Source: an uncultured Lachnospiraceae bacterium
GTDB taxonomy: Bacteria > Bacillota > Clostridia > Lachnospirales > Lachnospiraceae
Direction: 5' to 3'
NCBI GenBank assembly: GCA_910584785.1
Contig: CAJUDX010000016.1
Span: 1-58,105, forward strand
Length of the DNA stretch: 58,105 nt
Position numbers and translations under genes: made by a program. This document shows, piece by piece, positions 1-8,085 of the stretch; position 1 is the stretch's first letter; the number at the start of each line of letters is the position of its first letter. The notes below the pieces were generated by a model. The model worked only from the letters and a program-made list of their open reading frames with translations, was not told where the DNA came from and did not search any database.

Positions 1-2
1 GT

Positions 3-1661
3 ATTCATACATTTGATGAAAATATTTTTTTATATCATATTCTTGAAAGAATGTATGAGAAACGATTGCCTTTATGCCTGAGGAAATGTGTAATTCAGTA
101 TTTGCGCATTAGAAATTATTTCTTTCATGTCACCGTGCAGCAAAAGACAATTAAGGGTCTGGATTATTTTCAGCAGGCACATTACAGTGTTAATTCTGTG
201 CTTAATAAAATCAATGTTCATGATTTTTGGGAAAATGCTATCCGGGAACAGCTTCAAAATCAAAATTTGCATAAGATTGAATTTAGAACGGGAATGAGAG
301 AGAAGGAGAAGGAACTAAGAAAGGAGGTTAAACATTTTTTACAGGCCTATAAGAAAATATTGGAGGAGGATTACTGCTTTTTTGATGGGGAAAGATATAT
401 TCCTAAGCAGAAGTTTCCGCAGGTGGGATTAGTTCTTCATTTTCTGAAAAAATCAGATAGGCCAATGCAAAAAAAATGTATCCTTGATGGGGAGGAAAAC
501 TGTGCATATTATCGGTTTGGAGAATTACAGAAAACCTATCAGGATCAGATAGATTCGTTTGTAAAGATTCGTTTACAATTTCATGAATTGACAAAATATC
601 TGGTAGGAATTGATGCGGCAAGTTTAGAAAATTCTACGCCGGTTTGGGTGTTTGCACCGATTTATGAACAGGCGAGAGACAGCAGGATAGAACCGATTGG
701 ATGGGATAGTGAACGTGGTCAAACCATGCAAAGTCTGGGGTTTACCTTTCATGCAGGAGAGGATTTTCGCCATATTTTATCGGGTCTGCGCAGGATTGAT
801 GAAGCGGTGGAGCATTTAAAATTCCATGCAGGAGACAGGATAGGGCATGGAATTGCCCTGGGGATTTCACCGCAGCTTTGGAAAAGACAAAATCCGGTAA
901 TTATCATCCCACAGATGGAAGCTTTGGAAAATTATTTATGGGCATATGATCTTCTCCGCCGTAATTACAGTGATTTTCAGGCTTCCGTTCTGGCTTATAT
1001 GGAACATCGAATTTATGAATTATCGCAAAACATTTATGGAAAAACAGCAGGGATAGATTTGGAAATGTTGATTTCAAGCTATTACCTAATGTTTTCAGAT
1101 GCCATGGTCAAAGATGAGTCGGTCAAGAATATTGACCTTCATTTTTGCTGTAAATTAAACAATGGTGAGCCAGTGAATTGGGATGCAAAACGATTGGTGG
1201 CAGCGAGACACTGTAATGTTTTTGTAAAAAAGATGGAGCAGCCAATCCATTATGAGATTACAGAGCAGGATTTATTCATTATTGAAGCGCTTCAGCAAAT
1301 GTTAAAGAAAAAACTTGGAAGGGAAGGAATTGTAATTGAAGTAAATCCTTCGTCTAATACAACGATTGCTGATTTAGATAATTTTAGAGAAAACCAATTT
1401 TATCAGATGAATAAAGCTAATGATGGGCAAAATTTAATTATTTGTATTAATTCGGATGATCCCGCTGTTTTTAATACAAATGTTTCAAATGAACTTGCCT
1501 ATATTTATTATGGAATGCTGGAGCAAAATATAAATCGTGAGGCAGCGCTCCTATGGATAGACCAGATACGGAAGAACGGACTGGAAAGTTCATTTATCCG
1601 CCATCAGGAGTCAGATGAAATATTACTGAAAAACTTATCTGATTTAATTGAGCATATGTAA
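3..1661 (+). CDS. RdrB-like adenosine deaminase-family protein (5' partial)
   Basis: C-terminal part of a large metal-dependent deaminase of the adenosine deaminase superfamily. The frame is open to the left edge, so the true start lies outside; the first internal ATG is at 51. Numbering from that ATG, the metal and catalytic motifs are HAGED (H234, E237), DRIGHG (H266), NPSSN and SDDP (D469/D470). The N-terminal HxH metal site of the family is missing, as expected for a cut gene. More than 550 residues are visible, against about 340 for housekeeping adenosine deaminase. The long form and the stretch following HAGED (DFRHILSGLRRIDEA) recall RdrB of the RADAR defence system, which forms large shells and deaminates adenosine nucleotides. 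RADAR assignment is inference: the partner ATPase RdrA would have to lie left of the window. The gene is A+T-richer than the housekeeping block, as acquired defence genes often are. Confidence 0.72.
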   Translation: MHTFDENIFLYHILERMYEKRLPLCLRKCVIQYLRIRNYFFHVTVQQKTIKGLDYFQQAHYSVNSVLNKINVHDFWENAIREQLQNQNLHKIEFRTGMREKEKELRKEVKHFLQAYKKILEEDYCFFDGERYIPKQKFPQVGLVLHFLKKSDRPMQKKCILDGEENCAYYRFGELQKTYQDQIDSFVKIRLQFHELTKYLVGIDAASLENSTPVWVFAPIYEQARDSRIEPIGWDSERGQTMQSLGFTFHAGEDFRHILSGLRRIDEAVEHLKFHAGDRIGHGIALGISPQLWKRQNPVIIIPQMEALENYLWAYDLLRRNYSDFQASVLAYMEHRIYELSQNIYGKTAGIDLEMLISSYYLMFSDAMVKDESVKNIDLHFCCKLNNGEPVNWDAKRLVAARHCNVFVKKMEQPIHYEITEQDLFIIEALQQMLKKKLGREGIVIEVNPSSNTTIADLDNFRENQFYQMNKANDGQNLIICINSDDPAVFNTNVSNELAYIYYGMLEQNINREAALLWIDQIRKNGLESSFIRHQESDEILLKNLSDLIEHM

Positions 1662-1666
1662 TGTTT

Positions 1667-1800
1667 TAACCGGTTAAGGAAGTTCCTGCTTCTAAGCCAC
1701 AGAAATGAAAGTGGGAGGTTGGGAACCTGCCCCGGTCAGATGGGGCTTGTGCCCATTTGATTGGTACAAGCCTCATCGGATTGGTGTTCCATCGGACAAG
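1667..1800 (+). repeat. Diverged copy (A) of the multi-hairpin dispersed repeat
   Basis: This stretch between the deaminase and the transporter aligns by eye with the better copies at 37228-37392 and (reversed) 31350-31513. It shares the opening TTTTAAC..AAGGAAGT, the block GCTTCTAAG, GAAAG.GGGAGGTTGGG, and then the hairpin arm GTCAGATGGGG with a degenerate partner CCCATTTGAT. The second half has diverged. It sits directly after the stop codon of the deaminase gene and before the end of the convergent transporter gene. Confidence 0.5.
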
Positions 1801-1805
1801 CAGCG

Positions 1806-2714
1806 TTAAATAAACAACATCAGTAAAGGAACCGTTATCAGGGAAATCAGGGTGGTTGTGATAATACACCGTGAGGCGTAGTCCTCGTCTGCGCCGTATT
1901 TTGCGGCTAAAAGGGCACTGGTGCTTCCTGCGGGCATTCCGGTAAGGATGAGGGAAACACCGGTGAGAAGCGGGTCAAAGTTCAGCAGGCGCATAAAGCC
2001 TAAGGCCACGAGCGGGAGGAAGATCAGCCGCACAGCAGTAAGATAAAAGATACTGGGTTCAAATAATGCCTTCCAGGAAACGCCTACCAGCATAGTTCCA
2101 ATCACCATCATGGAGAGCGGAGAAGTCACAGCCCCAATATTGGCAATCGCCTTGTCTAAAAATTCCGGGAACGGAAGATTAAGGATTCGCCGGGCAAGAC
2201 CAAGAAATACGGTGATAATACACGGATTTAAGAGGATGTTTTTACATTTACTCTTAAAGTCCGATACAGTAAACAGGGAAAGCCCTGCCGTCCACATCAT
2301 GATTCGGTTGGGGATAATAAAAATAGAAGCGTACAAAAGGCCATCAGCGCCGTATACCGCAGATACCATGGGCATTCCCAGAAAGCCGGAATTATTAACT
2401 AAAGTGCAGTATTGCAGTATGCTCTTTCTCTCCAATGGATAGCGGTTATAGAGAATTTTTCCAAGAAGATAGGAGAGAACAGCAATGCAAAACGCCACAA
2501 TAAAGGCAAGGGCTGTCTTTTTTAAGACATCGGGCGTCAGTGGTTTATTAAAGGAGTTAAAAATCATGCAGGGAAGGGCGATCTTTAAGATCAAATCCAC
2601 CATTTTCTTCTTTGTTAAATCATCAATAATTCCTGTTTTTTTGCAATACATTCCTACGCCCAGGTAAATTAACAGGATGAGTTGGGCATTGACCATATTT
2701 TGAAAGCCTTCCAT
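1806..2714 (-). CDS. AEC family (auxin efflux carrier-like) transporter
   Basis: A 302-residue, almost wholly hydrophobic protein with about ten membrane segments arranged as two similar halves, the normal size and layout for the AEC family. The N-terminus (NAQLILLIYLGVGMYCKKTG) and the central NNSGFLGMP and late TGMPAGSTSALLAAKYG stretches are typical of bacterial members annotated as malate permease-like or auxin efflux carriers. These proteins move small organic acids or amino-acid-like anions across the membrane; the substrate cannot be read from sequence. It is transcribed toward the deaminase gene and away from nrdR, so it has its own promoter in the 2715-3057 gap. AEC genes are often controlled by LysR-type regulators, but none is adjacent here. 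Confidence 0.85.
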   Translation of the reverse strand: MEGFQNMVNAQLILLIYLGVGMYCKKTGIIDDLTKKKMVDLILKIALPCMIFNSFNKPLTPDVLKKTALAFIVAFCIAVLSYLLGKILYNRYPLERKSILQYCTLVNNSGFLGMPMVSAVYGADGLLYASIFIIPNRIMMWTAGLSLFTVSDFKSKCKNILLNPCIITVFLGLARRILNLPFPEFLDKAIANIGAVTSPLSMMVIGTMLVGVSWKALFEPSIFYLTAVRLIFLPLVALGFMRLLNFDPLLTGVSLILTGMPAGSTSALLAAKYGADEDYASRCIITTTLISLITVPLLMLFI

Positions 2715-3057
2715 CGATTTTCATTCCTTTCCTAAGTTTTTTAGCATGTTCGAAGTTATCGTTTGTTTTTTCATTGTATATCTGCTCTTAAGTATAGTCC
2801 TAAATCGAGCATTTGGCTAATTAGATTTTCTTAGAGTTAGTATAATATTTTTTACTAATGGTAAGAAAACAGGGAATTAAGCCTGAAATTTTCCAAAAAT
2901 CACTTGCGCAACCGGGTTTCCTGGGCTAAAATGTAAACAGATAGATGCAAACTGGTCGAGAACATAGAGAAAAAAATATCATAACAGAACACGCAGAGAA
3001 AACTACAGAAAAGAAAGAAAAACAGAAGGAAAAGCAAAACTTCAGGAGGAAAATAGA
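2715..3057. other. Divergent intergenic region, AEC transporter / nrdR
   Basis: This 343-bp gap holds the start regions of two divergent genes. A consensus-like TATAAT lies at 2841-2846 on the plus strand, inside an imperfect inverted repeat TTAGTA...TACTAA (about 2837-2862); no good -35 is visible. The nrdR ribosome site is AGGAGG just before its GTG start. The A-rich stretch 2965-3045 shows no conserved motif. No RNA gene was recognised. Confidence 0.4.
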
Positions 3058-3510
3058 GTGAAATGTCCGTTTTGTAGTGCTGAAGATACCAAGGTAATTG
3101 ATTCCCGTCCGGCAGAGGATAATTCCTGTATTCGCCGCCGCAGACAGTGTGAAAACTGTGGGAAGCGGTTTACCACATATGAAAAAGTGGAAACGGTTCC
3201 CTTAATGGTGATAAAGAAAGATAATACGCGGGAAGCGTATGATCGCTCAAAAATAGAGGCAGGAATTATTCATTCCTGCCATAAGCGTTCTGTGTCTATT
3301 CCTCAGATTAAAGCGATGATTGATGAAATTGAAACACAGATTTTTTCTATGGAAGAAAAGGAAGTTTCAACTTCAGCGATTGGGGAGCTGGTGATGGAAA
3401 AGCTGCAGAAACTGGATGAAGTTGCCTATGTACGGTTTGCTTCTGTATACCGGGAATTTAAGGATATTGGTACGTTTATGGAGGAAATCGGAAAGTTAAT
3501 AAAAGCATAG
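3058..3510 (+). CDS. nrdR: Transcriptional repressor NrdR
   Basis: NrdR represses ribonucleotide reductase genes by sensing ATP/dATP and binding NrdR boxes. The 150-residue protein is of normal length. Residues 1-45 form the zinc ribbon, with C3, C6, C31 and C34 as ligands and the basic IRRRRQC stretch; residues about 49-139 are the ATP-cone domain, with KDNTREAYDRSKI and the closing VRFASVYREF. Translation starts at GTG 3058, chosen because AGGAGG stands just upstream and the MKCPFC start is invariant in the family. It heads a same-strand run with yqeG, aroD-aroK and efp. No ribonucleotide reductase gene is in the window. Confidence 0.97.
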   Translation: MKCPFCSAEDTKVIDSRPAEDNSCIRRRRQCENCGKRFTTYEKVETVPLMVIKKDNTREAYDRSKIEAGIIHSCHKRSVSIPQIKAMIDEIETQIFSMEEKEVSTSAIGELVMEKLQKLDEVAYVRFASVYREFKDIGTFMEEIGKLIKA

Positions 3511-3566
3511 ATAATCGAAAGAAAAACAAAGCAAACCGACAGTTTCTGTAAAGGGGGATTGGATAT

Positions 3567-4127
3567 ATGCTTCAGTTGTTATTTCCTAAGCTATGGGCAG
3601 AAAGTGCGTATGGACTGCCCTATCAGAAGATGGCAAAAAAGGGAATCCGCGGGCTGATTTTTGACGTGGATAATACCCTTGCTTTTCATGATATTCCCGC
3701 AGATGAAAGGGCGGTTAAGCTTTTTGAACAGCTTCATCAGTTAGGACTTAAAACCTGCCTTCTTTCGAATAATAAAGAACCCAGGGTAAAAGATTTTGCT
3801 CAAAAAGTGAATGCATCTGCTTATGTATTTAAGGGAGGAAAGCCGGGAACCAAGGGGTATAGGAAGGCCATGGAACGGATGGGAACTGTGCCGGAGAATA
3901 CGATAGCGGTGGGTGATCAGCTGTTTACCGATATTTTGGGGGCGAATCTTGCAGGAATTTACAGTATTTTGGTTACACCGATGAATCCTAAAGAAGAAAT
4001 TCAGATTGTGCTGAAGCGCTACCTGGAAAAGCCTGTGCTTTGGGCTTACTTAAGGAAAAAGGAGAAAATGCGCAGCGGGAAAAAAGGCGGTAATCAGAAA
4101 GGATCGTGTAACCGCAGAAATGTTTGA
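3567..4127 (+). CDS. yqeG: YqeG family HAD-type phosphatase
   Basis: A 186-residue HAD-superfamily (subclass IIIA) phosphatase of the YqeG family found throughout Firmicutes. The motifs are in order: DVDNTL with the nucleophile Asp near residue 34 (motif I), LLSNN (motif II), KPG with the conserved Lys (motif III) and VGDQLFTDILGA (motif IV). The N-terminal LFPKLWAESAYGL stretch is characteristic of YqeG. The physiological substrate is not established; the gene usually sits near aroE/aroD, efp or ribosome-assembly genes, and here it precedes the aroD-aroK fusion by 47 bp. The C-terminal 25 residues are very basic (KKEKMRSGKKGGNQK) and go beyond the usual family end. Confidence 0.92.
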   Translation: MLQLLFPKLWAESAYGLPYQKMAKKGIRGLIFDVDNTLAFHDIPADERAVKLFEQLHQLGLKTCLLSNNKEPRVKDFAQKVNASAYVFKGGKPGTKGYRKAMERMGTVPENTIAVGDQLFTDILGANLAGIYSILVTPMNPKEEIQIVLKRYLEKPVLWAYLRKKEKMRSGKKGGNQKGSCNRRNV

Positions 4128-4174
4128 TAAAACGTATTGACTTAAGTTAAGAAAACATAACGGAGGACAGCAGT

Positions 4175-5455
4175 ATGACACCAGTGACCGTGCGGAAGAT
4201 AAGTTTGGGAGAGGGCAGACCTAAGATATGCATTCCTTTAATCGGAAACGATGAAGAGCAGATAGTAAAGGCAGCAGAGGAAATAAAGAAGCTGCCAGCT
4301 GAAGTTGTGGAGTGGAGGGCGGACAGCTTTTTTAATTTGCTTAAACCGGATGCCATAGCCAAAAGCCTGATTCTGCTTCGAAAGATTTTGGGTCAGGATA
4401 TGCCGATTCTTTTTACAGTTCGGACGAAAGAGGAAGGCGGGGAAGTCGGCCTTTCCCAGGAAGAATATAGTTACTGCTGTATTGCCGCTGCTGAGGGAGA
4501 AGCGGATTTTGTGGATGTGGAGCTGACAGCAGGAAAGGAAACCATAAAATTGCTGATCGATAAGGTGCATCAACAAGGCAAAAAGGTGATTTTGTCCAGT
4601 CACGATTTTACCAGGACGCCAGATGAAGAAGAAATGCTCTGCCGTCTGCGCCAAATGCAGGAGTGGGGAGCGGATATCTCTAAGCTGGCGGTGATGCCCA
4701 ATCATCCATCAGATGTGTTAAGACTTCTTTCTGTGACCCTGGCGATGAAGGAAACCTATGCCGACCGACCGTTTATTACGATGTCGATGGGAGCGGATGG
4801 GATGATCAGCCGCCTTTGCGGTGAGACTTTTGGTTCCTGCATGACTTTTGGCTGTGCGCAGCGCGCTTCTGCTCCGGGACAGATGGATGCAAAGGTTTTG
4901 GAACAGGTATTGAAAGCGCTTTCATCCTCTTCTGTTCTTCCCCATCATCTCTTTTTCATCGGTTTTATGGGAACCGGAAAGAGTACGATTGCCAGGATGG
5001 TCAGCCGCTGTCTTGGGGTGGAGCAGATGGAAATGGATCAGCGGATTGTAGAAAAAGAGGGAATGGAGATTAATGAAATTTTTTCCCGCTATGGAGAAGA
5101 GTATTTCCGGGATTTGGAGACAGAGATGCTGCGTGAACTTTCCCTGGTTAAACCAGCCATTATTTCCTGCGGCGGAGGTATTGTCCTGCGAAAAGAGAAT
5201 GTTTCTTTGATGCAGAAGCTTGGAAGAACGATTCTGTTAACTGCCTCGCCGGAAACTGTGCTGTCGAGGGTAGAACGAGATGATTCCCGCCCGAATCTTC
5301 GGGGGAGAAAAAACGTGGAAGGCATAAGGGAGCTGATGGATCAGCGAAGGGAATATTACGAGGCAGCGGCCCAGATGGTGATTGCCACGGATAAAAAAAG
5401 TCCGGAAGAGGTGGCAGAGCTTGTGATTCTGTCATTTTCCGAAAAAAAGAGTTGA
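4175..5455 (+). CDS. aroD/aroK: Fused 3-dehydroquinate dehydratase (type I) - shikimate kinase
   Basis: A 426-residue bifunctional enzyme covering steps 3 and 5 of the shikimate pathway. Residues about 1-250 are type I 3-dehydroquinase: EWRAD near residue 46, the catalytic His in SSHDF at H143 and the Schiff-base Lys in SKLAVMP at K170, the same numbers as in the enteric enzymes. Residues about 258-426 are shikimate kinase, with Walker A GFMGTGKS at 263-270, the shikimate-binding D-E and R..E segments (MDQRIVEKEG, FRDLE), the CGGGIV loop and the lid RPNLRG. The junction is short and Ser-rich (LSSSSVLPHH). Step 4 (AroE) is absent from both the polypeptide and the window, so the fusion joins non-consecutive steps. 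It lies between yqeG and efp on the same strand. Confidence 0.95.
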   Translation: MTPVTVRKISLGEGRPKICIPLIGNDEEQIVKAAEEIKKLPAEVVEWRADSFFNLLKPDAIAKSLILLRKILGQDMPILFTVRTKEEGGEVGLSQEEYSYCCIAAAEGEADFVDVELTAGKETIKLLIDKVHQQGKKVILSSHDFTRTPDEEEMLCRLRQMQEWGADISKLAVMPNHPSDVLRLLSVTLAMKETYADRPFITMSMGADGMISRLCGETFGSCMTFGCAQRASAPGQMDAKVLEQVLKALSSSSVLPHHLFFIGFMGTGKSTIARMVSRCLGVEQMEMDQRIVEKEGMEINEIFSRYGEEYFRDLETEMLRELSLVKPAIISCGGGIVLRKENVSLMQKLGRTILLTASPETVLSRVERDDSRPNLRGRKNVEGIRELMDQRREYYEAAAQMVIATDKKSPEEVAELVILSFSEKKS

Positions 5456-5523
5456 AAATGCGGGAAATATCGTTTAGAATAGGATTGATAATGCATTGAT
5501 CGAAAATTAAGGAGGAAATCTTC

Positions 5524-6081
5524 ATGATATCAGCAGGTGATTTTAGAAATGGCATTACGTTAGAGATTGACGGCCAGGTAGTTCAGATTTTGGAATTTCA
5601 GCATGTAAAACCAGGTAAGGGAGCTGCATTTGTCCGCACGAAGTTAAAAAATGTAATTAACGGCGGCGTAGTGGAGAGAACCTTCCGTCCGACAGAGAAG
5701 TTCCCGGCTGCCAGAATTGACCGTGTGGACATGCAGTATCTGTATGCGGACGGCGATTTGTTTAACTTTATGAATGTGGAGACCTATGATCAGATAGCGC
5801 TGAACGCCGATTTAGTGGGCGATGCTTTAAAGTTTGTTAAGGAAAACGAGATGGTTAAGGTTTGCTCATATAATGGAAGTGTATTTTCAATTGAGCCCCC
5901 GTTATTTGTTGAACTGGAAGTAACCGATACCGAGCCTGGCTTTAAGGGTGATACCGCAACCGGGGCGTCGAAGCCGGCTACCGTGGAGACAGGTGCACAG
6001 GTTAATGTTCCGCTGTTTGTCAACATCGGTGATAAGATTAAGATTGATACCAGAACCAGCGAATATTTGGGACGAGCATAA
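5524..6081 (+). CDS. efp: Translation elongation factor P
   Basis: EF-P binds between the P and E sites of stalled ribosomes and speeds peptide-bond formation at polyproline stretches. The 185-residue protein has the normal three beta-barrel layout. The KOW-like domain I carries the loop HVKPGKGAAF with the modifiable Lys at position 32; the modification enzymes are not in the window. The C-terminal domain ends with the family signature around GDKIKIDTRTSEYLGR. The start follows AAGGAGG with good spacing. The gene sits 68 bp after the aroD-aroK fusion and is closed by a strong terminator at 6134-6166, so it ends the nrdR-to-efp transcription block. Confidence 0.98.
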   Translation: MISAGDFRNGITLEIDGQVVQILEFQHVKPGKGAAFVRTKLKNVINGGVVERTFRPTEKFPAARIDRVDMQYLYADGDLFNFMNVETYDQIALNADLVGDALKFVKENEMVKVCSYNGSVFSIEPPLFVELEVTDTEPGFKGDTATGASKPATVETGAQVNVPLFVNIGDKIKIDTRTSEYLGRA

Positions 6082-6133
6082 AGGCCTGCGGGGCAGGGCA
6101 TGATCTTGTCCGATAATGAATGACATACCAGAG

Positions 6134-6166
6134 ACGGCAGTAGGGAAGTTAAGGCTGCCGTTTTTT
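6134..6166 (+). terminator. Intrinsic terminator after efp
   Basis: ACGGCAG (6134-6140) pairs with CTGCCGT (6155-6161) across a 14-base loop and is followed by a run of six T. An in-frame ATG at 6165 upstream of argS lies inside the T tract, which argues against its use as the argS start. Confidence 0.85.
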
Positions 6167-6212
6167 GCGTATGTTGTTTTCGTATAGAACTATAGATAGA
6201 ATGGAGAAAATG

Positions 6213-8042
6213 ATGAGAAAGATTCTTGAAGTAATCGAAGATGAGCTGCGGGGGGCATGGGCTGCCTGCGGTTATGAGGAAAAGTTTGGAAAGGTAGTAC
6301 TGTCTAACCGCCCGGATCTCTGTGAGTATCAGTGCAACGGCGCGATGGCAGCAGCTAAGGCTTATCATAAAAAACCCATCGATTTGGCAAATGCGGTGGT
6401 GGAGCAGTTAAAGGACAGTGCCATTTTTTCCGGCTGTGAGGCAGTGATGCCCGGATTTATTAATTTAATTTTGGATAATACCTTTGTCGCAGACTATATC
6501 CGCAGGATGCGGCAGGAGGATGCGCTGGGTCTTGATAAGGTTAAGCAGCCGCAGACGATAATTGTGGATTACGGCGGGGCAAATGCGGCAAAGCCTCTTC
6601 ATGTGGGGCATCTGCGTTCGGCGATTATCGGGGAAAGCATTAAGCGGATGGGCAAGGCACTGGGACATAAGATGATTGGTGACGTTCACCTGGGGGACTG
6701 GGGATTGCAGATGGGGCTGATTATTGAGGAATTGCGGGATCGGAAGCCGAAGCTTCCTTATTTTGATGCGTCATATTCTGGTGAATATCCGGCAGAAGCG
6801 CCATTTACGATTGGCGAGCTGGAGGATATTTATCCGTCAGCCAGCAAAAAGGCAAAGTTTACGCTAGAGGACGGCCTGGCAGCGGGGATGAGCGGGACAG
6901 AGGCAGAGGAAAAGGCTGAGTATGCCAGGGCTTTTGCTGCACGTGCGCGGATGGCGACGAAGAAGCTGCAGGAGGAGTATCCTCCGTTTATGGCAATATG
7001 GAAGCATATTATGGCAGTGTCTAAGGCGGATTTGGAGAAGAATTACCAAAACTTAAATGTATCGTTTGAACTGTGGAAGGGGGAGAGCGATGCACAAAAG
7101 TATATTCCCGGTTTGATTCAGGAACTTAAAGATAAGGGATTAGCTTATGAGAGCCAGGGGGCGCTGGTGGTGGATATCCGCGAACCGGAAGATACAAAGG
7201 AACTTCCTCCCTGTATTGTTCAAAAGTCGGACGGAGCGGCGCTGTATGCAACTTCGGATTTGGGGACGGTAATTGAGAGGGAGAAGGATCTGAAACCGGA
7301 TTCTTATATTTATATTGCCGATAAACGGCAGGATCTGCATTATACGCAGTTTTTCCGGGTGGCAAAAAAAGCGGGCTTTATCCGTCAGGGGATTCCCATG
7401 AGCTTTTTGGGCTTTGGTACGATGAATGGCAAGGATGGAAAGCCATTTAAGACCAGGGACGGCGGGGTAATGCGCTTAGAACAGCTGATTGCGGAGATCA
7501 ATGAGGCTGCCTATGTGCGAATTATGGAAAACCGGACAATGAGCGAGGAGGAGGCCAGATCCACGGCAAAGCTTGTGGGATTGGCTGCCTTAAAGTACGG
7601 CGATTTGTCTAATCAGGCAGCGAAGGATTATATTTTTGATATTGACCGTTTTGTGTCGTTTACGGGGAATACCGGACCATATATTCTCTATACGATTGTC
7701 CGCATTAACTCGATTTTGGCAAAATACAGGGAGCAGGGGGGAAAAATGGAAAATTATGATTTCCTTCCGGCAGTTTCAGATGGGGAAAAGGCGTTAATGC
7801 TTGAACTTTCCCGGTATAATGAGGTTATGGAGTCCGGATTTGCAGAAAAGGCGCCCCATAAGATTTGTCAGTATATTTATGATTTAGCAGAGGATTTTAA
7901 TCATTTTTACCAGGATGTGATTATTTTAACCGAGGAAGATAAGCAGCAGCAGGGGAGCTGGATTCGGCTGATTCATCTGGCAAAGGATGTGTTAAATACC
8001 TGTATTGATGTACTGGGTTTTGAGGCTCCCGAAAGAATGTAA
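6213..8042 (+). CDS. argS: Arginyl-tRNA synthetase
   Basis: Class I aminoacyl-tRNA synthetase that charges tRNA-Arg. With the start at 6213 it is 609 residues. The N-terminal Add1 domain is followed by the catalytic core, with YGGANAAKPLHVGHLRSA carrying the HIGH-type motif (HVGH at 130-133), and the KMSKS-equivalent loop KPFKTRD at 410-416; ArgS typically lacks the canonical Lys there. The C-terminal DALR anticodon domain follows. I chose the ATG at 6213 because GGAG (6203-6206) is 6 bases upstream and the earlier in-frame ATG at 6165 falls in the efp terminator; ATG 6201 and 6210 remain possible. It is followed closely by the SNF2 helicase gene. Confidence 0.96.
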   Translation: MRKILEVIEDELRGAWAACGYEEKFGKVVLSNRPDLCEYQCNGAMAAAKAYHKKPIDLANAVVEQLKDSAIFSGCEAVMPGFINLILDNTFVADYIRRMRQEDALGLDKVKQPQTIIVDYGGANAAKPLHVGHLRSAIIGESIKRMGKALGHKMIGDVHLGDWGLQMGLIIEELRDRKPKLPYFDASYSGEYPAEAPFTIGELEDIYPSASKKAKFTLEDGLAAGMSGTEAEEKAEYARAFAARARMATKKLQEEYPPFMAIWKHIMAVSKADLEKNYQNLNVSFELWKGESDAQKYIPGLIQELKDKGLAYESQGALVVDIREPEDTKELPPCIVQKSDGAALYATSDLGTVIEREKDLKPDSYIYIADKRQDLHYTQFFRVAKKAGFIRQGIPMSFLGFGTMNGKDGKPFKTRDGGVMRLEQLIAEINEAAYVRIMENRTMSEEEARSTAKLVGLAALKYGDLSNQAAKDYIFDIDRFVSFTGNTGPYILYTIVRINSILAKYREQGGKMENYDFLPAVSDGEKALMLELSRYNEVMESGFAEKAPHKICQYIYDLAEDFNHFYQDVIILTEEDKQQQGSWIRLIHLAKDVLNTCIDVLGFEAPERM

Positions 8043-8085
8043 TAAGCACGGTGAATAACAGTTGTGGAGAGTAGGGGGGTTATGG

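Noticed and set aside
1666..1869. Short minus-strand frame between the deaminase and the transporter
   Set aside because: It covers repeat copy A and the end of the AEC gene; no protein-like pattern.
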